A stretch of DNA of 64,000 nt from an uncultured Lachnospiraceae bacterium (GTDB taxonomy: Bacteria > Bacillota > Clostridia > Lachnospirales > Lachnospiraceae): assembly GCA_944384125.1 (NCBI GenBank), contig CALWSF010000006.1, positions 21,961-85,960 on the forward strand, given 5' to 3'. Of this stretch, positions 8,635 to 16,441 are shown one piece after another (position 1 is the stretch's first letter; the number at the start of each line of letters is the position of its first letter). The position numbers and the translations under genes were made by a program. The notes beneath the pieces are model-generated. The model was not told where the DNA came from, made no database searches, and worked only from the letters and a program-made list of their open reading frames with translations.

Positions 8635-10923
8635 TTATTTCCCCATTGCTTTTGAAACAGCCTGAGAAGCCGTTTTCTCTGATGTACAGCTTCTTGGTTC
8701 CTTTTCTGTTCCCGATCTGACAGCAGCGGAAGCTTTTATCTCCTCCGACATCTCTTCAAAGCTGGTTTTTTCACGCAGTGATTGAGTCTCCTTCGGAACT
8801 TCTTTAGCTTTTTCCTCTGACTTTTCCGATTTCTCCGCTTCCGCCGCTTTCTTTTCCTGTGCCTTTGCTTCTTTTTCGGGGTCCGCCGCTTTCTTTTCAG
8901 CCTGCTCTCTCAGGTCGTTCTGCTTTGCTCTCAGGGAATCCTCCACCCTCAGCAATTTGCAGCCCGACATGCTCACATATTCTTTTTCCTCAACAAATAT
9001 CCGGAAATTTTTCACAAAAGCGTCCCTGTCCGGAGCCCCTTCTGCCCACAGACGATGCTCCGTCTGCGAGGGCACAATCCGGCCCTTTGCGTCTCTCTGG
9101 AATTTCCAGTCCTTTTCGTCATCCCTCAGAACAACTATATGATCTTCTTTGTTTTTCGTCGGATCCAGAAGTTCTTTTACTTTCTTTGTCCTTTCCCACA
9201 AAGCCTGAATATCCGTTTCCGGAAGGCAGTCTCCCACTGCATAGCGCAGATCGTCCTCTGTCAGATTTCTGACTTTGTCCGCCAGTGTCTCATCCACAAA
9301 CAGCGAATTCCCGTCTCCTGCACCGTTTACGTGGGAATGCGGTCTGAAATTATCAAGAACATACCTTTCCCGGGAATAGGCCCGGCTCGCAAATGCCACA
9401 TCATTGTCTATTCCCTTTACGCCGGTAACCTCAAGCTTTCCGTCTCCATTTTTGCTATATTCCAGAAAGAAATTTCCAAAATGGCGATCCGCCTGACCGC
9501 AGATTGTATCAAGAAGCAGAAGCCTTTCCGTTTTTTTCCATGCTTCCGGAGTCACTTCAATCCTTGACGCATCCATCAGTTCCTGTTCCTGTTCTTCCGT
9601 CAGGCTTCCTATCTGTATTCCTTCCGCCTGATCCATAAAACAGCCATGCCTCTTTTTTCCTCCCGCATTGAAAGTGACAATTCTGGAACGGGCCAGAACA
9701 TCCCCTATTCCCAGAAGTTCCGCCACCCGGCTCATAGCCACATTTCTCTTTTCTATAAACCCGTGTTCAAATACTTTCTGTCCTTCCTCTCCCATAGCAT
9801 ACTGGTAGGAACTCATCATGCCATAATCCGTCTGCCATGCGCGGAAAACCTTCTTTTCTGTTAATTCTTTATATACTTCTCCCAGATCCGCACTGATACC
9901 CATTTTCTGCTGCAAATCCGGACTGTTCTGCAGCCTTTCAAATGAACTCTCCAATCCGTTTAAGTCATTAAGATCAATATAAATATTGCAGCGTATCCAG
10001 TCCAGTACGGCTGTGGCCTGACGGCTCAGGTCAACCCGATGCATCAGTTCTCCGACACGATTGACCTGATTTTCATAATTCCCGCCTTTGAAGGGTGTAA
10101 GAAATCCCCTCGTATTTCCCAGCTGTACCCCGCTGTATCGATCTGAAAGACCGGCGCCCTGTGTCTTTGTTCTGTCCAGATTTACCTGTACTTCAGGAGT
10201 CCTGTATTTATCCGTGTCGCTGATTTTTGCCCCTGTGCTTTCCAGCTCCCGGACCAGTCTGAGATCGCGCAGATTGTCAAGCGGACTGTCCAGGGTCTGT
10301 CTGTAAAGCCTCCGTGCGTAATTCTCAAGCGCAAAATTCCAGGTTTTTCTTCCCTCCTCCATAAGCTCCCGGCACGTTCTCCGGTAATCATCCAGTTTTT
10401 TTATTTCAGCTTTAACATTCGTCTCATTGATTACCGCATCTGAGTTGAGTCTGTATTCTGTGACAGGGCGAAAATCAATCCCCGGAACAGAACTCTGCAT
10501 TTTTTTCAGCTCCTCGGGAATCCGGGCCGACGAAACAGAACGGTACTCTATCATTTTTTTCTGGTATTGATCATAATAAGTCTCCTGCTTGCCTGCATAT
10601 TTTTCAAGACTTACCCTGTTAAAAACGGCAGCCTGAATATCCTTTTCAGACAGCTCTCTGATCTGCTCATACAGAACTGCAGCTGCCTGGATGCGCTGCG
10701 CCTCTTTTCCGTTTTTTTCATATTTTTCATGGTATGCCTCACACGCTTCCAAAAACGCTTTCCTGGCCACCTCTATTTCTTCCAGAGGACGCCCCTTCTC
10801 CACACGGCTGGACAGCTCTCTGAAATTCATGTCCATTATTTTCCATTCTTCCGGTGTTCGTGTAAATAATCCTCTTCCTCTTTTTTTAAAGTTCTCGATA
10901 GCTTTCGCAAATTTCCCCATCAT
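8635..10923 (-). CDS. Protein with phosphatidylinositol 3/4-kinase-like catalytic core, candidate secreted effector
   Basis: A 762-residue protein. Residues 1-230 are charged and helical. The central part has a possible glycine loop, QLGNTRGFLTPFKGG. Residues 477-484, QADRHFGN (Asp479, His481, Asn484), and 505-510, IDNDVA (Asp506, Asp508), match the catalytic DRHxxN and metal-binding Asp motifs of PI3K/PI4K-fold kinases. The last 110 residues are Lys/Glu/Ala-rich and probably coiled or disordered. There is no signal peptide or membrane helix. AAAGGAG lies 7 bases before the ATG at 10923. It is the last gene of the type IV secretion-like cluster, so it may be an exported effector or a regulator. 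Kinase activity and substrate are inferred. Confidence 0.6.
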   Translation of the reverse strand: MMGKFAKAIENFKKRGRGLFTRTPEEWKIMDMNFRELSSRVEKGRPLEEIEVARKAFLEACEAYHEKYEKNGKEAQRIQAAAVLYEQIRELSEKDIQAAVFNRVSLEKYAGKQETYYDQYQKKMIEYRSVSSARIPEELKKMQSSVPGIDFRPVTEYRLNSDAVINETNVKAEIKKLDDYRRTCRELMEEGRKTWNFALENYARRLYRQTLDSPLDNLRDLRLVRELESTGAKISDTDKYRTPEVQVNLDRTKTQGAGLSDRYSGVQLGNTRGFLTPFKGGNYENQVNRVGELMHRVDLSRQATAVLDWIRCNIYIDLNDLNGLESSFERLQNSPDLQQKMGISADLGEVYKELTEKKVFRAWQTDYGMMSSYQYAMGEEGQKVFEHGFIEKRNVAMSRVAELLGIGDVLARSRIVTFNAGGKKRHGCFMDQAEGIQIGSLTEEQEQELMDASRIEVTPEAWKKTERLLLLDTICGQADRHFGNFFLEYSKNGDGKLEVTGVKGIDNDVAFASRAYSRERYVLDNFRPHSHVNGAGDGNSLFVDETLADKVRNLTEDDLRYAVGDCLPETDIQALWERTKKVKELLDPTKNKEDHIVVLRDDEKDWKFQRDAKGRIVPSQTEHRLWAEGAPDRDAFVKNFRIFVEEKEYVSMSGCKLLRVEDSLRAKQNDLREQAEKKAADPEKEAKAQEKKAAEAEKSEKSEEKAKEVPKETQSLREKTSFEEMSEEIKASAAVRSGTEKEPRSCTSEKTASQAVSKAMGK

Positions 10924-10972
10924 TATAAAACTCCTTTCAGACACTTTACATTGACCGCATTTTTTCTATTTT

Positions 10973-11731
10973 TTACGGCACCATCCAGAAATGTCCCATT
11001 CCCTCAGAAGCGCCGTACAAAATCTGCATATCTCCCGTTCGCGTCCACACTGTACGATTAAGTCCCCATATATTTCCCCCGTTCCATCCGTCTCGGACTG
11101 CCCATATGGCCAGCTCCGGAGATGAGCTTATCTGGTATAGAAACGCCTGGAACACCTGATAGCTGTATGTAGAAGCACTTGTCAAATCTGTGGATCCGCT
11201 CTCCAGTTTTACTGCCAGATCCAGTCTCCATCCTCCATAAACACTGTCCGGATACAGCCCCATAAGAATATTGCCCTCACTGTCTTTGTATTCCAGCCCG
11301 CTTTCCTTTATACTCAGACTTCTCTGTCCTCCGAATGCTTTTCTGATACAGACCGCCATTTCCTCAAGTCCGCTCTGTCCGGGCCAGATTACCGTTTCGC
11401 CCAACCTTGTCAGAAAACGATCGGGCGCCTGAAAATCAATCCCCAGAAACTTTGCAGAACGCCTGTACCATGCCCCCGTCATATCCACATAATAACCGTC
11501 AGGTGTCATGGAATTCATAAGGATCACTCCGTTTTCTCCGCCGTAGTACCATTTTCCTCCGTCCTCAAACCAGCCGGTCACAGGAATTCCCGAATCTCCC
11601 TGAAATACATATCCCCCCTCAGGAAGTGCCTGCCACATACCCGCTTCTGCCGGAAAATATACGCTCCCGGCCAGCAAAAGTCCCAACAGGAATGCTCTTC
11701 CTCTTTTAATTCCCCTTCTGCATACCGTCAT
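10973..11731 (-). CDS. Secreted protein with cell-wall-binding repeats
   Basis: A 252-residue protein. A basic start (MTVCRRGIKRGR) and the hydrophobic segment AFLLGLLLAGSVYF end in AEA, which fits a signal peptide. Next come aromatic-glycine repeats, VTGWFEDGGKWYYGGENG and DGYYVDMTGAWYRR, like choline/glucan-binding repeats. The remainder is an unrecognised globular part rich in Trp and Gly. GGAGGA lies 6 bases before the ATG at 11731, and the start overlaps the end of the preceding lipoprotein gene by 26 bases. A longer reading upstream only shadows that gene. The likely role is a wall-associated part of the secretion cluster. Confidence 0.65.
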   Translation of the reverse strand: MTVCRRGIKRGRAFLLGLLLAGSVYFPAEAGMWQALPEGGYVFQGDSGIPVTGWFEDGGKWYYGGENGVILMNSMTPDGYYVDMTGAWYRRSAKFLGIDFQAPDRFLTRLGETVIWPGQSGLEEMAVCIRKAFGGQRSLSIKESGLEYKDSEGNILMGLYPDSVYGGWRLDLAVKLESGSTDLTSASTYSYQVFQAFLYQISSSPELAIWAVRDGWNGGNIWGLNRTVWTRTGDMQILYGASEGMGHFWMVP

Positions 11732-13907
11732 ACAAATTCCTCCACTCCTCCTCCAAATCCATGTTTCGATCATCATCAGCCGCTTTAGAGGCTTCCTCCG
11801 ACTCTTTCTGCGCCGCCTGTTCTGCATCTTCCTCATACCGTACAAGCAGCTCCTGTGCTGCCTGTTCCAGAAGCTTCTGCACATCAAATTCCATAACTCT
11901 TGCGTAGGCAGCATCTCCTCCGCTCAGCGCAAAATTATTATTAAATCCCACTGCCGCACAGCCATCATTCAGCTTCCAGCTGCGATACCAGCTCCCATCA
12001 TCCAGGCAAAACGACTTTTCTGTACCGGGAACATAGATATTCATCCCTTCTGTCTCAGAACTGAACAAAAACGCTTCTGCACTTTCCCCTGATCTCAGAC
12101 CGAGAAGATCCACCCCCCAGTTCTCCTTCAGCTTATCCATAACAGAACATCCGCTGACTTTTACTTTCAGTATGTTATTGCCCTCATAATTTAAATAATT
12201 TGTATAATTATATGTTCCTTCATATTTCGTATCCGTCGGGTAATCCGGACAGATCCCTTTACCGGCTTCCGACTTATACCGGCTCTCCAGAGCCTGTAAA
12301 TCAACTGTTACCCCTCTGGGAGTCTCCGTCTTTCCGAGGTTATCATAAATGATCAGCTCCTTTCCATCCGAACTCACAAGCCCCGTCTGCCCGCTGTCCG
12401 TAAAAAAGCTTATTCTGTCGTTCTCGTCATAGGGAATACTGCACTGAGTAAAATTCTTCTGCGTACTCATCCAGTAAAGTTTTCCTGAAACCTCACACAG
12501 GATATCACTGTCACTCTCCCCATAAAGAGTGGATACATATTCGTTGTCCTTTTTCAGAATCCTGTACCCTTCCAGCCATGGACCCTGACGATTTCCCTCA
12601 TCATCAGAAAGTATGGAATACATTATCTGCTCCCTTTTTTCGTATACTGTCATTGACTGGGTTACCGTTTCGGTAATATCCTCCCCGTTCTCATCAGTCC
12701 CTGTCTTTACCGTTACATCACGTGATATTTCCCTGGGGCTGCAGTCAGAAAACCCTCCCAGATAAGCACACAGAGTATAATCATACTCCTGGCAGGTAAC
12801 CAGAGCGTTGTTAAGTATCTGCTTTTCCGGAGGATTTGTCAGGGATGTAAGTTCCCCCTCCCCTTTTGCCTGAAATGTGCATACATATCCATCCTGCTCA
12901 TACCCGTAAACCGGATTTGTCTTCCACTGTTTTATCCCCAGATTGTCCAGTTCCGGTATATACGCCTCTTTCCATTTATTGGGATATTTTTTTATCGCAG
13001 CCTCCCAGTCGACCGCTTCATCCGGCTCACTGTCAAACACATTTCCCTCTGCCATATTTTTCCACTCTGCCACCTGCTTTTCGAGACTTTCATTATCCTG
13101 ACGAAGATGCATATTGGATGCAAGCGGAACAAACTCATATGCCATTACAACCTGGATAAAATCATTTTCCAGCTGTTCATCCGATACATCCTCATATTTA
13201 TCCAGCAGGCCTTCCTTTTCCAGAAGAAGTTCTATATAAATATTGTTTTCCCCATCTGAAACAGCATTGGCAGTATTTACCGAAACCGGCTTGCTGAAAT
13301 AACGGCGCATAAACGTCTCAACATCCGTCTGAAATTCCGGTACCCCGGAAAGTGTGTTTAAATCGTAGAGACTTCCCACTCCATTGTCATAAACAAAAAG
13401 CGTCCCCGCTCCTTTGTCAGAGCCGCCGCTGCACCACTGACCGAAAAAAGATTCATCCTGAGCTTCTTCATCCCGGAAAAATTCCGATTCATGGACAACC
13501 TTAAGCTGCTTCGTCCGGAAATTATACACTGCAGCACAGTGGACTACTCTGGTGCCGCCCTGAGCAGACGGATTTGCCACAGAATACAGATACAGAAAAG
13601 TATTATCATTCAGCATATCCAGTATCTGAAAATCCTCTATCTTTCCATCTTCCTCAAGATGGCCGGTCTGAAAAGCAAAGGCATTTTCTCCTTCCAGATC
13701 TTTATACTTCTCTTCCTCATTGTACTCATAATAATCTTCCATGGTTTCTGAGGCACCGGATTCTTTATCCGCTGATTGCGTCAGATCATCCGCGGCGCTC
13801 ATCCACTCTTCCTTTGGAACATCTATCCCTTTAACCAACGCTTCGCTGCAGCCAGTGAAAAACATACTAACCACTCCCAGAAATAACCCCGTTAATATTC
13901 TTTTCAT
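11706..13907 (-). CDS. Large lipoprotein of the secretion cluster
   Basis: A 733-residue protein with a lipoprotein signal, MKRILTGLFLGVVSMFFTGC, where the Cys would be lipidated and placed outside the membrane. The body is acidic with many Tyr and Asp residues and stretches resembling beta-propeller blades (NFRTKQLKVV, TLFVYDNGVGSLYDL), which I could not assign to a family. The C-terminus (residues 660-733) is a charged helix rich in Glu and Ala. AAGGAGG lies 8 bases before the ATG at 13907. It follows the pilin gene after a terminator, so it may be made at a different level. Confidence 0.6.
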   Translation of the reverse strand: MKRILTGLFLGVVSMFFTGCSEALVKGIDVPKEEWMSAADDLTQSADKESGASETMEDYYEYNEEEKYKDLEGENAFAFQTGHLEEDGKIEDFQILDMLNDNTFLYLYSVANPSAQGGTRVVHCAAVYNFRTKQLKVVHESEFFRDEEAQDESFFGQWCSGGSDKGAGTLFVYDNGVGSLYDLNTLSGVPEFQTDVETFMRRYFSKPVSVNTANAVSDGENNIYIELLLEKEGLLDKYEDVSDEQLENDFIQVVMAYEFVPLASNMHLRQDNESLEKQVAEWKNMAEGNVFDSEPDEAVDWEAAIKKYPNKWKEAYIPELDNLGIKQWKTNPVYGYEQDGYVCTFQAKGEGELTSLTNPPEKQILNNALVTCQEYDYTLCAYLGGFSDCSPREISRDVTVKTGTDENGEDITETVTQSMTVYEKREQIMYSILSDDEGNRQGPWLEGYRILKKDNEYVSTLYGESDSDILCEVSGKLYWMSTQKNFTQCSIPYDENDRISFFTDSGQTGLVSSDGKELIIYDNLGKTETPRGVTVDLQALESRYKSEAGKGICPDYPTDTKYEGTYNYTNYLNYEGNNILKVKVSGCSVMDKLKENWGVDLLGLRSGESAEAFLFSSETEGMNIYVPGTEKSFCLDDGSWYRSWKLNDGCAAVGFNNNFALSGGDAAYARVMEFDVQKLLEQAAQELLVRYEEDAEQAAQKESEEASKAADDDRNMDLEEEWRNLYDGMQKGN

Positions 13908-13920
13908 TACCTGCACCTCC

Positions 13921-13959
13921 TTTTAAAAACGGGAGGCCAATTTATTTTACCGGCCTCCC
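13921..13959 (-). terminator. Rho-independent terminator behind the pilin gene
   Basis: On the minus strand GGGAGGCC (plus 13952-13959) pairs with GGCCTCCC (plus 13931-13938) and is followed by GTTTTTAAAA. It lies between the pilin stop and the lipoprotein start, inside the cluster, and so could reduce read-through to the last three genes. Confidence 0.7.
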
Positions 13960-13978
13960 TGTACAATTTTCAGATATA

Positions 13979-14287
13979 TCATCCCACTGCCGAATTCATC
14001 CAGCTGGTCATTGCTCCCATACCAATCTTCAGAACCACGATCAGAACAAAAATCAGCACAAAACCAATAATTGCATTTTTCAGACTCTGTTTTGCCTTTT
14101 CCCTGTCCTGAGGCTCCTCCGCTTTGGCAAGCTTTGCGCCCAGAATAATACAGTAGATTGCTCCCAGAGCACCTACAATCCCAAGAGCCGGAGTTAAAGC
14201 CATGTTAAATAACTCGATAATTGGTGTGCTGACTGTCTCAAATGGGTTTGCTGCAGCAGTAAGCAGCGTTACAAATCCGTAATTCAT
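13979..14287 (-). CDS. VirB2/TrbC-like small membrane (pilin) protein
   Basis: A 102-residue protein with two long hydrophobic helices, ALGIVGALGAIYCIILGAKLA and AIIGFVLIFVLIVVLKIGMGA, linked by a short charged loop (KAEEPQDREKAKQS). Size and layout fit VirB2-type pilins and the pilin-like proteins of Gram-positive type IV systems. The N-terminus lacks a classic long signal peptide. AGGAGG precedes the ATG. It lies 22 bases after the Ig-like anchored protein gene and is followed by a terminator. The pilin role is inferred from topology and neighbours, since sequence identity to VirB2 is low. Confidence 0.6.
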   Translation of the reverse strand: MNYGFVTLLTAAANPFETVSTPIIELFNMALTPALGIVGALGAIYCIILGAKLAKAEEPQDREKAKQSLKNAIIGFVLIFVLIVVLKIGMGAMTSWMNSAVG

Positions 14288-14309
14288 ATGTTTTCCTCCT
14301 AAATCTTTT

Positions 14310-15386
14310 TTATATGATCTTCATATGCCTGCGCAGATAGAGAAGCCACACCACTCCTCCGGCCAGCAAAAGAAGGCTCATAACAATCCATTGAACCGGA
14401 ACTTTTTCCGGCTCCGGCTCCAGATGAAGACTGTAAGATCGCCGGTTTCCTGCAAGATCCTCCACCATAAGCCTGCAGTATCCCTCCGTCCGCAGAGTAT
14501 CTCCTGTGTAAACTCCCTCAAAACCGTTATACTGTATGAAAACCCGTGCGTCATCCTCAGAAGGTTTAAACTCCAGCGGAATCGTCGCATTTCCTCCGGT
14601 AGCATCCTGAGAAAAAATGAGAAAAGGCGCCGATGTATCCAGCGTTATTTCTGTTTCCGCCTGCACACCGGTTCCGGGCTCTTCCCATGTAACCGAATAT
14701 GTACCGTCTCTGTCCAGAAAAAAACCGCGGGAATGCACATCATCCAGTCTCCTGCCATTTAAAGCGGCACTCCGCAGCCGAAACCCCTCCGGTGCCGTGA
14801 GTACGGCCGGAAAACGGGTCTTTTCATCCACAATGCGGAAATTGAAATTTTTTTTATAAAACACCATACCCTCTCCCAGTGTGTCCGGAACAGAGTAGGC
14901 CATAACTGCGAGAAGATAGCTGCCCGGCTCTGTAAAAGTCTTTTTCCCCATATCATCTGCCGGTTCGCCGTCCTTATAGGCCAGAACCGCTCCGTTCTCC
15001 GGAAAAGTAATGCTTACCGGGCCGGTACACACCATCCCCTGCGGAACATTCGTAAGGAAGAAAGTCTCTTCATCAAAGGCATACTTAAACAGTCCGTCAT
15101 CCTCCTGCCATGTCATTGTCCATGGCGCATTCTCCAGAACTTCTGACTCCTTTGCAAAGTCTTTGCCGTCCCATTCCGATCCGAAAAATTCTTCCAAAGC
15201 CTGTTCTATTTCCTCATCAGAATACCCGTCAAATGTTTCGTTAAAATCCGCTGAGCCGAGTTCCTCCATAACCTCAGCATCATCCGGAATATCTTCCGGA
15301 GCCGCCCATACGCAAAGCGGATTTGAAAACAGAATGCAAAGCAGTATCAGAATCCCGCTTACACCAGGAAACCTGATTCTTTTCAT
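14310..15386 (-). CDS. Membrane-anchored extracellular protein with Ig-like C-terminal module (short paralogue)
   Basis: A 358-residue protein with a signal peptide (ILILLCILFSNPLCVWA), an acidic N-terminal region, a beta-rich ectodomain, and a C-terminal membrane helix (WIVMSLLLLAGGVVWLLYL) ending in RRHMKII. Before the helix lies a module ending LMVEDLAGNRRSYSLHL. The same layout and signature (LTDQAGNESSYDFSL, anchor, KRNMKVR) occur in the protein at 22711-24297, so the two are paralogues. The start codon overlaps the stop of the 99-residue gene by one base, implying coupling. It probably forms part of the envelope-spanning apparatus. Confidence 0.65.
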   Translation of the reverse strand: MKRIRFPGVSGILILLCILFSNPLCVWAAPEDIPDDAEVMEELGSADFNETFDGYSDEEIEQALEEFFGSEWDGKDFAKESEVLENAPWTMTWQEDDGLFKYAFDEETFFLTNVPQGMVCTGPVSITFPENGAVLAYKDGEPADDMGKKTFTEPGSYLLAVMAYSVPDTLGEGMVFYKKNFNFRIVDEKTRFPAVLTAPEGFRLRSAALNGRRLDDVHSRGFFLDRDGTYSVTWEEPGTGVQAETEITLDTSAPFLIFSQDATGGNATIPLEFKPSEDDARVFIQYNGFEGVYTGDTLRTEGYCRLMVEDLAGNRRSYSLHLEPEPEKVPVQWIVMSLLLLAGGVVWLLYLRRHMKII

Positions 15387-15685
15387 TACTGTCCAAGACT
15401 CCTCTCCGCCGTTTTCTCCTTTTCTCTTACCTTCTCAGCTTCCTTTGTCCTTACAGGAGCTTTTCTTCTCTCCCCTTTTTCCGCACTGATGGCATCCGCT
15501 TCCATTTTCAGAAGCTCTTCATAAGTTACGCGGATACGGTTAAAATTGTTTTCTTTTTTTGTTTTCTCCTGAACTTTTTCCCGCTCAGGATACTTCCCTG
15601 ACTGCCGTTCTTCTCTCTTCCGGCGCAGAGTGACCATCTCTCTCTCCCAGAATGCCCTGTTTTTAGGACTGTCAAAATATCTCAT
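15386..15685 (-). CDS. Small, highly charged cytoplasmic protein of the secretion cluster
   Basis: 99 residues, strongly basic and acidic (REREKVQEKTKKE, KEAEKVREKEKTAERS), with no signal or membrane helix. It probably forms a coiled coil. I recognise no family. It is supported as a gene by a 4-base ATGA overlap with the upstream lipoprotein gene and a 1-base overlap with the downstream gene, both normal in a coupled operon. A role as a small chaperone or adaptor is possible but untested. Confidence 0.55.
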   Translation of the reverse strand: MRYFDSPKNRAFWEREMVTLRRKREERQSGKYPEREKVQEKTKKENNFNRIRVTYEELLKMEADAISAEKGERRKAPVRTKEAEKVREKEKTAERSLGQ

Positions 15686-16425
15686 TGGTCCCCTCCCGCT
15701 TCCAGCTGCCGCTCAATCAGCACATTGAATCCGCTGATCAGCTCAGCGTTCTCCGGCAAAGCCTGCGCACAATACTCCTCCCACACAAGAAAAGGAAGGC
15801 TTTGCACCAGTCTGCTGTCATCATCCAGAAACTTTTCCGCCTCATCCTCATAACAGAAAAATCCCATTATCTCGCCTTCAGTGAGACTTTCCTCCGCCCG
15901 GCTCACATCCGGAAAACTCAGAGTTTGCACATTTCCGGACAGTGTGAGCGTTTCAACCGTTTCCGGATTTATGCCGCCGCAGATACCGATTGTCTGAGCA
16001 TCAAAATCTGAAGCAGAATTCACATAGACATCTACATTCGTCACAAAATAAAGAAAACGTTTCCCATAAGAAAGGGATGCCAGAAGTCCCCTTGAACTTC
16101 CGCTTTGTTCTGAAAGTCCACCCATCGCCAGATCGGCTTCTCCTGACACTACCGCATCAAGGGCCGCCTCCCTGTCCATTACTGTGTATTCTGCATTTAC
16201 TCCCAACGCCTCCGCAGTCTGCTGCACCAGCTGCGGCTCAATTCCTTCCGGCTGTCCATCCGTAACTCTGGCAAACGGCTCTCCTGTTTCTATAATGGCA
16301 ACACGGAGAACTCCTGACTCCCTTATGACATCCAGCGCATTTTTCTTTCCGCCGCACGCGGACAAAGGCAGAACCGCCACAACAATCAGGCATGCTGTCA
16401 GAATTTTTGTTTTTATTTTGTTCAT
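15682..16425 (-). CDS. Solute-binding-type lipoprotein (SBP_bac_3 fold) inside the secretion cluster
   Basis: A 247-residue protein with a lipoprotein signal ending in LSACGG. The family signature is visible in RESGVLRVAIIETGEPFARV, then the VVSGEADLAMGGLS hinge and a later FLVWEEYCAQALPENAEL. This is the periplasmic-binding fold of amino acid ABC receptors. No ABC permease or ATPase is adjacent. It sits between the VirB4 fusion gene and a small charged gene and overlaps the latter by 4 bases. It may act as a ligand sensor or structural part of the machine. The ATG at 16425 follows GGGGGTG. Confidence 0.75.
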   Translation of the reverse strand: MNKIKTKILTACLIVVAVLPLSACGGKKNALDVIRESGVLRVAIIETGEPFARVTDGQPEGIEPQLVQQTAEALGVNAEYTVMDREAALDAVVSGEADLAMGGLSEQSGSSRGLLASLSYGKRFLYFVTNVDVYVNSASDFDAQTIGICGGINPETVETLTLSGNVQTLSFPDVSRAEESLTEGEIMGFFCYEDEAEKFLDDDSRLVQSLPFLVWEEYCAQALPENAELISGFNVLIERQLEAGGDQ

Positions 16426-16441
16426 GGCCGTCACACCCCCT

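Noticed and set aside
11732-11914. A 61-codon extension of the wall-binding-repeat gene.
   Set aside because: It shadows the end of the 733-residue lipoprotein gene; the start at 11731 yields a proper signal peptide and has GGAGGA upstream.
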